Below, in pieces: positions 1 to 7,251 of a stretch of 9,048 bases of DNA. Where the stretch lies: positions 1 to 9,048 of the forward strand of contig JAIPFO010000129.1 in assembly GCA_021736565.1 (NCBI GenBank), read 5' to 3'. Positions within the stretch are counted from its first letter, which is position 1; each line of letters opens with the position of its first letter. The stretch comes from Phycisphaerae bacterium. GTDB taxonomy: Bacteria > Planctomycetota > Phycisphaerae > Sedimentisphaerales > SM23-30. The notes below the pieces were generated by a model. The model was given only the letters and a program-made list of their open reading frames with translations. It did not search any database and was not told the origin of the DNA. Position numbers and translations under genes: made by a program.

Positions 1-3000
1 ATAGCCCCCAAAATCAAAATGGGTATTCTGGCCGATGAGGTTCGCTTTGACCGTAGCGCCCTTTGCTCCAGTACTGGCTGCTGTGATGCTCGAATCTGCT
101 GCAATTTGATCTACCAATAAACTGGTGAGACTTCCGGTCAGGTCAACCGTTCCGTCAATCACAAGTCCTTTACCGGTCATTTTGCCCAGGTCACCGCCGG
201 TCAGCCCACCGAGTGTAGCCTGGCCATCCAGTCCGCCTTTCACGGAAAAAGAAATTGCCGTTTTCGAGCTGGTTTCTTCCATTAATTCGATTCGGACGAG
301 CTCGGCCGGCTGAGCAAGTGTCAGCGTACTGCCCTTGATCAAAACATCGGAGCCCCCCTCTTCCAGATCAAAATAAAGGTTTGCTGTCCCGTTGGAAAAC
401 TTTATCGAAACGCTTGAGCCGTCTTTGTCAATATATTTTACCGTCCTGCTGTTTTGCAGGCCCGCGATCACTTCGAATCGCTTTACGACACCCGTTGCGC
501 TGGCAGCATCACTCCATTGTCCGTCATTGTCCAGTGCCCGTGCGAAATAAGTATTCTCACCCGGCGTGAAATTGCCCGTCTGACCCGACCAGAGCCATGC
601 GTTTCCATTCTCTGTACCAAGCCCGAGAAACTCATCGTGATCACTATCCAAAATTGAGTCGCCATTGGCATCACGATAGAATTCCGTTTGCACTATCGCG
701 CCATCACTATCGAGGACATCTGTCGCGGTAAGTGTCAAGGCAGCGCCCCGAATTACCGGGTCCGGGGCGATGGTGACCGCCCCGACCACCGGGGCATTAT
801 TCACTCCCGAGCCGCTCAGGCTGACCTGGTAGCTTCCCTCGTCCATGTCATTATTAACGAGAACTAACTGGTCGGCAAAAGAACTATTTTCCATCGGCGC
901 AAAAGTGACGGTAAAGTTCATTGCGGCCTCAGATGCGATCGTCCAGTCATCGCCGTTACCATGACCATTAACAGGCGTTACGGTAAACGCCGGGTTGCTT
1001 ATGACGGCCTGACTTATCACCAGCTCCGCCGGCCCGCTGTTATGGATGGTAAAGACCTGGGAAACACTTTGCCCCACAAGGAGGTTATTGCCAAAATCAT
1101 GAGTATGAATATTACCATTGCCGTCGATTTTCACATCAATCTCCGGTATCATCGGATCAATGGTACTGGTCGTTTTGACAATCTCGCTGACGTGTTGGCC
1201 GTTATCCATTGCCCGTGCGAAATAGGTGTTCGACCCAATCGGGAAACCATCGGTTGAGCCTGTCCAGTACCAGTTGTCGCCGGCTTTAACTCCCTGACCA
1301 AGTAGAGTCTCACTGTTTTCATCGAACAGACCGTCGCCATCGTCGTGATAGAATAGAACGTTGTCAACATAACCGTCGATATCAATAGCATGAACGGCCG
1401 TCAGGGTAATATCCTGGCCAATGACCAAATGATTCGGCTCTGCAGTAATGGAATCGACTACCGGGGGAATAACAGGCGGTAATATCGTACCTGTTCCAAT
1501 CGTCACGATGCTCCATTCGCTGTCATTATCCAGTGCGCGGGTAAGCCACTGGTTCTGGCCAGCCGGAAAAACCTCCGTCGTGCCGCTCCAGGACCAATCC
1601 GCCCCGGCGTTCGTTCCTGAACCAACAAAAAGATCGATGCCGATATCCAGAATGTCGTTACGATTGGCGTCATGATAGAATTCAACCGTCGTTACAACGC
1701 CATCGCTATCGGATACGTTAACGGCCGTCAGTGTGATGATTTCGTTCTGGACTACCGGATCAGGGGTGACCAAAAGCGAATCGATTGCCGGGATGGCATT
1801 CGGGACAGTGATCATCCCTGTTGTCATTGTCGGATCACTCCAGGCATTGTCGTCATCTTGAGCCCGTGCGAAGAATGTATTGACGCCCGTGTCAAAACCA
1901 TGGGTCCCGCCGGTCCATCGCCAGTCATTACCATTTGACGTACCGGTACCGAGAAAATCGTCAATCCCCAAATCCAAATCGCCGTTGCTGTTATTGTCGC
2001 GATAGAATTCCACGCCTGTGACGTTCCCGTCCGCATCGGCAACGTCCATTGCGACCAGCGTCATATTCTCGCCCTGGTTTACCGGGTCGGGACTACCGGA
2101 CACCGCGTTCATCGTCGGCGGTTGATTGAGGATGTACGTTCCCGTGGTGCTTCGCGGATTGTTCCATGCATCGTCATTATCTTGTGCCCGTGCGAAGAAT
2201 GTATTGACGCCCGTGTCAAAACCATGGGTCCCGCCGGTCCAGTACCAGTCATTGCCGTTTGGCGTACCGGTACCGAGAATATCGTCAATCCCCAGATCCA
2301 ACGCGCCGTTGGCGTTGCTGTCGCGATAGAATATTACACGACTAACAGTCCCGTCCGTGTCGATGACGTTAATTGCAGTTAGTGTTAGATCGTCATACTG
2401 ATTAATCGGGTCGGGACTCCCCAAAAGCGAATCGCTCGTCGGCGGCATATTGGGTGTATGAACGGCACCTGACTGGGCGACGAAATTACTTCTTTTCCCG
2501 TCATTATCCTGAGCAACGGCAAAAAACCAGTTTGTCCCCTCCAGAAACGAGTCCGTAGAACTGCTCAACGTCCATTCGCCGGCAGGATCCGTATCGCTTC
2601 CCAGTATGATATCAGAACCATCAAATACACCGTTGCCATTACTATCTCTATAGAAATCTACCTGAACAACATCACCGTCCAGATCAATAGCGTTTGTGGT
2701 GGTTACTGTCAGGGTCATATCATCACCCCGGGCGACAGAGTTCGATGGCACCGCCAGCGAAATCAACTTGGGCGGTGCGTTCAGTGGTGCCCCGGCCTTC
2801 CAGTTGGAAACGTCATTGCCGTAATCGGACGCTATGTCACGAATAAGTGCCATGCCATCTCCGTCGGGAGCAACCGGCCATGGATCGGTGTCGGCCGGAT
2901 GACTGCCGTCGCTGTAGCTCACTCTGTCTGCACTGATATAATAGATCACCCCCGGCACATGCGTAGCCGGGTTGACATTGCCCATCACACCGCCTGGCAT

Positions 3001-4617
3001 GGACAGTTCAATTTTTTCGCCACTGTTCGATAAGCCGCTGCTTGTCGCGGGATTGTCTCCCCATTGAATGATTTGGGTTCCATCGGGAACCGTATAAAAG
3101 CTGGAAAAGACGGCTTCATTTTTTACCATATACAGAAAGTCACCTGGCCCCAAGGTGACAGGCGTATCGCTATCGAAGGTATAATCGATTCCATCAGTAA
3201 ACTTCCATGGCTCATCGATCGCACTGTCGTAAAATGTTACCGACTGATCGGAACTATTGAAAAGCTCAATGTATTCCCGGTCGTCGGACTCGGCAGTGGT
3301 TGTCTGGCGGTACATGATCTCATTGATGACGATCGGCCCGACTTGAGGATAGGCATTGGCCTCGCCGGGCGTCTTTTCGCTCATGGGCACAAAATTATAT
3401 GAATCGGTGGAACTCTTGTAGTATCGCCCAAAGGGCACCTCCCGTTCCGCAGCGTCAAAGTCCTTTTCTTCGAAGAAACCTGACAAATCGCCATTACTGT
3501 CCGCCGAAGAGAGGTATACATTTTCGCCATTCTCACTCAAGGCGAAGGGGTTTCTCGCCCCGGGATCGTTCGAGGTGTCGCCAAAGTGTGTGCTCTCATA
3601 GAACACCTTGTACCCGCCGGCGGGTATCGTTGTGCCATCTGCGATTTGATAATTTTTCAGATGATCGCCGTCATCGCTGAGGAACCATCCGCCAATATCA
3701 ACGGCGTGACTGGATATGTTGTGCAATTCGATCCAATCGCCCTCCGGCAGGTCCGAATGAGTTAAGACTTCGTTAATAACGACATCCCTGGTGTAAATGT
3801 CTTCCCAGCCGGGTGTTCCCAAAGGCTCACTGCTGGGCCGCCAGCCGCTTCGCTTGTCCCAGGCATTACTCTCTATATCCAACGGGTCAACAATATTGAG
3901 AGAGAACCTCTTGCCGTTGGTCATGCCATACCAGTTGTCGAACAGTTCCTCGCCGGGGTCATATGAACCGTTGGAATTGCCATCCTCCCACAACTGCGGT
4001 TCGCCGGCATCTTCCTCGCCGTTCCCATTAACATCGTCATATAAAATGAACGGTTCGCCAAGGTCTTTGACGCGGTTGTTATCCGTATCGTCAAAATACA
4101 AACCATTATAGACAAATTCCTGGACAATATTACCGCTAATGGCCGCCTTGAGCCTGATATATTCACCTTCATCTGCCAGCCCGCCGGTAAATGTTCCGGC
4201 AACAAGAATATTAATATTAATGTGCCTGTCGGCAAAGGTATCGCCATACCGGGCTTCAAAAGCCACCTGGTTGCGTACGATGACCACATGTTCTTTAGGT
4301 CCCAGCTCCTGGGCCGCAAATACAAAATCCACGCCCTTGGTGAACTCGAGCCCCCCTAATGGGAGGGTGGCACTGTCGCTGATGTTTTGTAATTCGATAT
4401 ATTCGAAATCGTTATCGGTAAAAGTTGGGTCAATTGCCAGTTCCTCATCCGTTGGATCCGACGGGTGGTACATGATCTCCGTGACCCGAAGATGGTCTTC
4501 GACCGATAATAACACGCGTCTTTCAAGTGACTCCAGCCTAAGCTCTGTTTTATCGCCATTGGGAGAAAGCTTATGCGATGGAACTAACCTTTTCAATGTT
4601 TTACTTATACGTCTCAT
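1..4617 (-). CDS. Giant modular surface/secreted protein with lamin-tail and Ig-like repeats (3' end outside window)
   Basis: The minus-strand frame is open from the ATG at 4615-4617 to the window edge (1539 codons, no stop), so the C-terminus is missing. The start follows TTAGGGGGT, a ribosome-binding-like stretch about 5 nt upstream. The basic N-terminus carries LESLERRVLLS (residues 28-38), a variant of the planctomycete LEPR-XLL signature; no classical hydrophobic signal peptide precedes it. Three lamin-tail-like domains follow, beginning near residues 42 (VTEIMYHP, YIELQN), 278 (VINEVL, WIELHN) and 426 (VINEIMY, YIELFN). Then come Ig-like repeats of about 105 residues from 615 to 1152, an ASPM/HYDIN-like domain (about 1155-1268; IDV, DFG, FTIHNSG, FTVTFAP), a sixth Ig-like repeat (1269-1375) and a glycine-rich beta-type region with no recognised domain. 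Each Ig-like unit holds an acidic loop such as DSNGNGVFD or DNNSNGDLD, which suggests calcium binding. An adhesive or cell-envelope structural role is inferred; no catalytic motif was seen. Confidence 0.9.
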   Translation of the reverse strand, partial: MRRISKTLKRLVPSHKLSPNGDKTELRLESLERRVLLSVEDHLRVTEIMYHPSDPTDEELAIDPTFTDNDFEYIELQNISDSATLPLGGLEFTKGVDFVFAAQELGPKEHVVIVRNQVAFEARYGDTFADRHININILVAGTFTGGLADEGEYIRLKAAISGNIVQEFVYNGLYFDDTDNNRVKDLGEPFILYDDVNGNGEEDAGEPQLWEDGNSNGSYDPGEELFDNWYGMTNGKRFSLNIVDPLDIESNAWDKRSGWRPSSEPLGTPGWEDIYTRDVVINEVLTHSDLPEGDWIELHNISSHAVDIGGWFLSDDGDHLKNYQIADGTTIPAGGYKVFYESTHFGDTSNDPGARNPFALSENGENVYLSSADSNGDLSGFFEEKDFDAAEREVPFGRYYKSSTDSYNFVPMSEKTPGEANAYPQVGPIVINEIMYRQTTTAESDDREYIELFNSSDQSVTFYDSAIDEPWKFTDGIDYTFDSDTPVTLGPGDFLYMVKNEAVFSSFYTVPDGTQIIQWGDNPATSSGLSNSGEKIELSMPGGVMGNVNPATHVPGVIYYISADRVSYSDGSHPADTDPWPVAPDGDGMALIRDIASDYGNDVSNWKAGAPLNAPPKLISLAVPSNSVARGDDMTLTVTTTNAIDLDGDVVQVDFYRDSNGNGVFDGSDIILGSDTDPAGEWTLSSSTDSFLEGTNWFFAVAQDNDGKRSNFVAQSGAVHTPNMPPTSDSLLGSPDPINQYDDLTLTAINVIDTDGTVSRVIFYRDSNANGALDLGIDDILGTGTPNGNDWYWTGGTHGFDTGVNTFFARAQDNDDAWNNPRSTTGTYILNQPPTMNAVSGSPDPVNQGENMTLVAMDVADADGNVTGVEFYRDNNSNGDLDLGIDDFLGTGTSNGNDWRWTGGTHGFDTGVNTFFARAQDDDNAWSDPTMTTGMITVPNAIPAIDSLLVTPDPVVQNEIITLTAVNVSDSDGVVTTVEFYHDANRNDILDIGIDLFVGSGTNAGADWSWSGTTEVFPAGQNQWLTRALDNDSEWSIVTIGTGTILPPVIPPVVDSITAEPNHLVIGQDITLTAVHAIDIDGYVDNVLFYHDDGDGLFDENSETLLGQGVKAGDNWYWTGSTDGFPIGSNTYFARAMDNGQHVSEIVKTTSTIDPMIPEIDVKIDGNGNIHTHDFGNNLLVGQSVSQVFTIHNSGPAELVISQAVISNPAFTVTPVNGHGNGDDWTIASEAAMNFTVTFAPMENSSFADQLVLVNNDMDEGSYQVSLSGSGVNNAPVVGAVTIAPDPVIRGAALTLTATDVLDSDGAIVQTEFYRDANGDSILDSDHDEFLGLGTENGNAWLWSGQTGNFTPGENTYFARALDNDGQWSDAASATGVVKRFEVIAGLQNSRTVKYIDKDGSSVSIKFSNGTANLYFDLEEGGSDVLIKGSTLTLAQPAELVRIELMEETSSKTAISFSVKGGLDGQATLGGLTGGDLGKMTGKGLVIDGTVDLTGSLTSLLVDQIAADSSITAASTGAKGATVKANLIGQNTHFDFGGY
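1862..2241 (-). repeat. Nearly identical tandem Ig-like repeat units inside the giant gene
   Basis: A 56-base stretch is identical at 1862-1917 and 2186-2241, exactly 324 bases (108 codons) apart. Similarity continues on both sides with scattered changes. On the minus strand it encodes GGTHGFDTGVNTFFARA in both units. The other Ig-like units of the protein share only the amino-acid pattern (FYRD..N.NG..D, W.WSG, N.YFARA.DND), so units two and three are the most recently duplicated or were homogenised by gene conversion. Being in phase, gain or loss of a unit would keep the frame. Confidence 0.85.
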
Positions 4618-4643
4618 GCGATACCCCCTAAGGTAAATCTTTA

Positions 4644-4667
4644 GATCATATAGTTATCATTATGATC
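4644..4667. promoter_or_regulatory. Inverted repeat overlapping the -10 box, possible operator
   Basis: GATCATA (4644-4650) and TATGATC (4661-4667) form a perfect 7-bp inverted repeat separated by 10 bases. It covers the -10 box (4659-4664) and the expected start point of the giant gene. The placement suits a dimeric repressor; alternatively it forms a weak hairpin at the very 5' end of the transcript. No regulator is identifiable in the window. Confidence 0.4.
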
Positions 4668-4687
4668 TTTTTTTAGCAAAAAGTCAA
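4659..4687 (-). promoter_or_regulatory. sigma70-type promoter of the giant surface-protein gene
   Basis: Read on the minus strand, TTGACT (4687-4682) is followed after 17 bases by CATAAT (4664-4659). Both hexamers are one mismatch from consensus with ideal spacing. Initiation would fall near 4652, giving a leader of about 35 bases to the ATG at 4617. Confidence 0.75.
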
Positions 4688-4710
4688 GCTATTTATTGAT
4701 GAGTCAATAT

Positions 4711-4802
4711 TGACGCCAGCGTCATAAGTATTTTTGATACCCGTTTTCCGCGACTTAAAGACTGATTTTAGTAACGAAAAACGACTTTTGACGCGTGAGA
4801 CA
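4711..4802 (+). mobile_element. MITE-like element, copy A (92 bp)
   Basis: The left end (4711-4729) and the reverse complement of the right end (4784-4802) match at 14 of 19 positions, with inner cores GCGTCATAAGT and ACTTTTGACGC. The first 14 bases, TGACGCCAGCGTCA, are themselves a perfect palindrome around a CA centre. The 4-bp sequence ATAT flanks the element on both sides (4707-4710 and 4803-4806), like a target-site duplication. It aligns without gaps to the copy at 8546-8637 (about 72 of 92 identical) and, with one 1-base gap, to the reverse complement of 8061-8153 (about 66 of 92). It has no coding capacity. It lies 23 bp upstream of the -35 box of the divergent giant gene. Confidence 0.75.
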
Positions 4803-5415
4803 ATATTAGTCGCAAACATGTACAAATACAGAATACCCGACTCCCGAACTGCACACGCCGGCGACAAAGGGTATAATGACGGGCAACTGCAGTCCAGTAA
4901 AGAAGTTACGGTTGAATCGTCGCGTGCTATTTGGTTTGTTTTAAAGATGGATATAATAAGGCGGTGCGAGCGAACTGGGCGGGTCATCAAAACAATCGTT
5001 ATGGCAACCGCCTGGAGTACCTCTGCCGCGGCCATAACCGTCGATAAGGCTGAGACCTCTCTATGGTCTGTTGTCACCGGTTTGCCCTCCCCCTCACCAC
5101 GGATTGACGCCCGCGGTGAGAGGGAAGGGAGATGTTTTTTTACACCATGCCACGGGTTTCGATTCGCTCACCCGCGGTTATTATTATTTGACCCCTCTGT
5201 GGCCAGAGAATGACCTTCGAGCTGTTTAGGATACTGTCATCCAGAAGTTGACCTGTAACTTATGGCAGAAACAAGGCCACTTGGCGCGAACGCTCACAAA
5301 CAGGTCTTTTTTTCGAAAACCGTATCCTTCCACGGCCATTGGACCAGCAGGACGCTTGAGCACCCGGGTTAAAAACACATTTTACCATAACCCTAACAAG
5401 TTCCTAACTTTTTTC
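4803..5415. other. Non-coding stretch without a recognisable gene
   Basis: I see no convincing gene in these roughly 600 bases. A plus-strand frame stays open from 4734 to 5213, but it runs through the element and the hairpin at 5085-5141, has no ribosome binding site and resembles nothing. Within it, an ATG at 4947 is followed by a stretch ending MATAWSTSAAA that looks faintly like a signal peptide. The region could therefore be the relic of a lost gene whose terminator survives. Another short hairpin (CTCTG TGGC CAGAG) lies near 5197-5210 without a T-tract. Confidence 0.5.
5085..5141 (+). terminator. Terminator-like hairpin with T-tract
   Basis: CCCTCCCCCTCACC (5085-5098) pairs imperfectly with GGTGAGAGGGAAGGG (5115-5129) around a 16-base loop. 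The innermost six pairs (CTCACC/GGTGAG) are perfect. Seven Ts follow at 5135-5141, five bases after the stem. The spacing to the T-tract is slightly long and no plus-strand gene lies directly upstream, so it may insulate umuD or be left from a lost gene. Confidence 0.5.
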
Positions 5416-5444
5416 TTGCCTGTTGGTTGACGCGTGGTTATACT
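5416..5444 (+). promoter_or_regulatory. Promoter of the umuDC operon
   Basis: TTGCCT (5416-5421) and TATACT (5439-5444) are separated by 17 bases and lie just upstream of umuD, giving a leader of about 25 bases. The spacer contains TTGACGCGTG, which also occurs in the right end of element copy A. GGTGAC occurs twice around the start point (5448-5453 and 5464-5469). An SOS operon should be LexA-controlled, but I could not recognise a standard LexA box of the proteobacterial (CTGT-N8-ACAG) or Gram-positive (GAAC-N4-GTTC) kind here. The operator of this lineage remains undefined. Confidence 0.6.
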
Positions 5445-5476
5445 CCTGGTGACACTTGTGAAAGGTGACTTTTTGC

Positions 5477-5911
5477 GTGAAAAAACATGGCATTGGGACA
5501 ATTTATTCTGCACGTGAGGCGAGTCGGCTGGCCCGGCCGTTGTGTGGGGGGCGTGTTCCGGCGGGATTTCCTTCGCCGGCTGAGGATTATATCGATAGTT
5601 TGCTGGATCTGAATAAGCACCTGATCCGGCATCCGGCGGCGACTTATTTCATTCGTGTGTCGGGTGATTCGGTGATCGGGGGGGGGGTTCGCACGGGGGA
5701 TCTGCTTATTGTTGACCGGGCGGTTCAGGCGGGTGATAAGGATGTGGTTATCGCCAGTATTGATGGTGAATTGACGGTTAAGCGAATCCGGCTTGACGGC
5801 GAGAGGATATTACTGGTTCCGGAGAATGACAGCTACAAGGCCCAGGCGGTCTCTGATGAGATGGCCTTTTCTATCTGGGGGGTTGTTCGACATGTGATCC
5901 ATTCGCTGTGA
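5477..5911 (+). CDS. umuD: UmuD, SOS mutagenesis protein with S24 self-cleavage domain
   Basis: UmuD is converted by RecA-stimulated autocleavage to UmuD', which joins UmuC to form DNA polymerase V. The protein aligns with E. coli UmuD over almost its whole length. The cleavage site is Ala29-Gly30 before FPSPAEDYID (Cys24-Gly25 in E. coli). The catalytic serine is Ser65 in SGDS and the lysine Lys102 in LTVKRI, both shifted by exactly five from E. coli Ser60 and Lys97. I chose the GTG at 5477 (144 aa) because AAAGGTGA at 5461-5468 lies 8 nt upstream. The GTG at 5465 would overlap that site. A run of ten G (5678-5687) encodes Gly68-70 close to the catalytic serine and is a possible slippage site. 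umuC follows after 58 bases on the same strand, so the two are presumably one operon. Confidence 0.95.
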   Translation: MKKHGIGTIYSAREASRLARPLCGGRVPAGFPSPAEDYIDSLLDLNKHLIRHPAATYFIRVSGDSVIGGGVRTGDLLIVDRAVQAGDKDVVIASIDGELTVKRIRLDGERILLVPENDSYKAQAVSDEMAFSIWGVVRHVIHSL

Positions 5912-5920
5912 AAAGGAGGT
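5911..5920 (+). promoter_or_regulatory. Strong Shine-Dalgarno sequence without a start codon
   Basis: AAAAGGAGGT begins in the umuD stop codon and is a near-perfect match to the 16S anti-Shine-Dalgarno. No ATG, GTG or TTG lies 4-12 bases downstream. The first candidates are GTG 5939 and TTG 5946, and the umuC ATG at 5970 has its own GGAG at 5959-5962. It may be a ribosome standby or re-initiation site for coupling umuC to umuD, or a remnant of an earlier start. Confidence 0.5.
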
Positions 5921-5969
5921 ACGAGTAAAAAAAGAAGGGTGCGCGTTGTGGCTTTTTTGGAGTTTTATG

Positions 5970-7238
5970 ATGGGGTCTGTTTATGCTTTAGTTGATTGTA
6001 ATAATTTTTATGCCTCCTGCGAGCGGGCTTTTGACCCGGGGTTGGCGGGACGGGGGGTTGCGGTTTTGAGTAATAATGATGGGTGTATTGTTGCCCGGTC
6101 CAATGAGGTTAAGGCGCTTGGCATTAAGATGGGGGTGCCGTTGTTTCAGGTGGCCCGGGAGCTTGAGAAACATCGTGTGGCGGTTTTTTCGTCTAATTAT
6201 GCCCTCTATGGGGATATGTCGCGGCGGGTGATGGATGTTCTGGGGAGCTTCAGCCCGGAAATGGAAATTTATTCTATCGATGAGGCCTTTCTGGACCTTG
6301 GGGGGTTTGGACATCTTGACCTGGACGCATATGGCCGGGATATCCGTGATAAGGTTGTGCGATGGACGGGGATCCCGGTTTCGGTTGGGATCGGCAGGAC
6401 CAAGACACTTGCCAAGGTGGCCAATCATCTTGCCAAGAAGTCTGTTAAAGCGGATGGGGTTCTGGACTTGAGCGATTCGGCGTGGGTTGAAGCGGCATTG
6501 GAGCGTACGCCGATCGGTGATGTTTGGGGTGTTGGGCCTGGATTTGCGCGGCATCTTGAGAAGATTAATGTTCGAAACGCCCTGCAGCTTCGGGATGTGG
6601 ATGATGATTGGGTTCGCAAGCGTATGGGGGTTACGGGGCTGCGGACGGTTTATGAGCTGCGGGGTGAGGCGTGTTATGACCTTGAGACCGCCCCACCGCC
6701 CCGTAAAGGGATATGCAGCTCGCGGTCATTTGGTCAGCCGATTGAAAGTCTTGAATCGCTTTCTGAAGCGATCGGGCAATATATCACCTGTGCGGCGAGG
6801 AAACTTCGCAAGCAAAAGCTGGCCGCCGGTGTGATCAGTGTTTTTATTCGTACGAATATTTTCAAGAAAAATGAATTGCGTTATTCCAATTGCCAGACGA
6901 CCGGGCTACCGGTAGCGACGAACGATACGGGCGAGCTGATCCGTTATGGGCTGGCGGGTTTGCGGAAGATATATCGGCCGGGGTGTCGGTTTAAAAAGGC
7001 CGGGGTCTTCCTGGAACAGCTTGTCCCGGAGACTCATGTTCAGGGTCATTTGTTCGATGAGGTTGACCGCGAAAAGCAGAAGCGGCTCATGCAGGCTGTA
7101 GACCGGATCAACGGTGAGATGGCCGAGGGGGCACTTCGGTATGGGGCGGTGGGTCTTCAGCAGCCGTGGAAGACCAAGTCGCTTCGACGGTCGCGTCGCT
7201 ATACCACCCGTTGGGATGAACTGCCGGAAGTCCGGTAA
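5970..7238 (+). CDS. umuC: UmuC, Y-family translesion DNA polymerase V catalytic subunit
   Basis: This is the catalytic subunit of error-prone DNA polymerase V, which replicates past lesions with UmuD' and the sliding clamp. With the ATG at 5970 (GGAG at 5959-5962, 7 nt spacing) it is 422 aa, the same as E. coli UmuC; ATG 5967 would add one residue. Visible features in order: Asp9 in YALVDCNNFY (metal ligand) and Tyr14 as the expected steric gate; LSNNDGCIVARS (33-44); YSIDEAFLDL with Asp104-Glu105 as catalytic acidics (101-110); helix-hairpin-helix thumb region with DVWGVGP (184-190); little-finger region with ICSRSFG (248-254); a clamp-binding motif QGHLF (358-362, QLNLF in E. coli); and the terminal RYTTRW of the UmuC C-terminal domain. 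All key residues are present, so the gene appears functional. It ends 13 bases from the convergent gene with no terminator hairpin between them. Confidence 0.97.
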   Translation: MGSVYALVDCNNFYASCERAFDPGLAGRGVAVLSNNDGCIVARSNEVKALGIKMGVPLFQVARELEKHRVAVFSSNYALYGDMSRRVMDVLGSFSPEMEIYSIDEAFLDLGGFGHLDLDAYGRDIRDKVVRWTGIPVSVGIGRTKTLAKVANHLAKKSVKADGVLDLSDSAWVEAALERTPIGDVWGVGPGFARHLEKINVRNALQLRDVDDDWVRKRMGVTGLRTVYELRGEACYDLETAPPPRKGICSSRSFGQPIESLESLSEAIGQYITCAARKLRKQKLAAGVISVFIRTNIFKKNELRYSNCQTTGLPVATNDTGELIRYGLAGLRKIYRPGCRFKKAGVFLEQLVPETHVQGHLFDEVDREKQKRLMQAVDRINGEMAEGALRYGAVGLQQPWKTKSLRRSRRYTTRWDELPEVR

Positions 7239-7251
7239 ATCACCCCGACGA

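Noticed and set aside
1876..1897. TGACGCCCGTGTCA, close to the element palindrome, here and again near 2210
   Set aside because: It is inside the coding sequence of a protein repeat (FDTGVNT) and no other part of the element surrounds it.
1..2400. Many plus-strand frames of 60-100 codons opposite the giant gene
   Set aside because: They are shadows of a continuous 1539-codon minus-strand frame with recognisable domains.
4734..5213. A 159-codon plus-strand frame
   Set aside because: Its start lies inside element copy A, it has no ribosome binding site, it runs through a terminator-like hairpin and the product resembles nothing. Kept only as a possible relic.
5253..5268. CTGT-N8-GCAG, one base from the proteobacterial LexA box
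   Set aside because: It lies about 150 bp upstream of the umuD -35 box, is imperfect, and is of a type not expected in this phylum; a chance match is likely.
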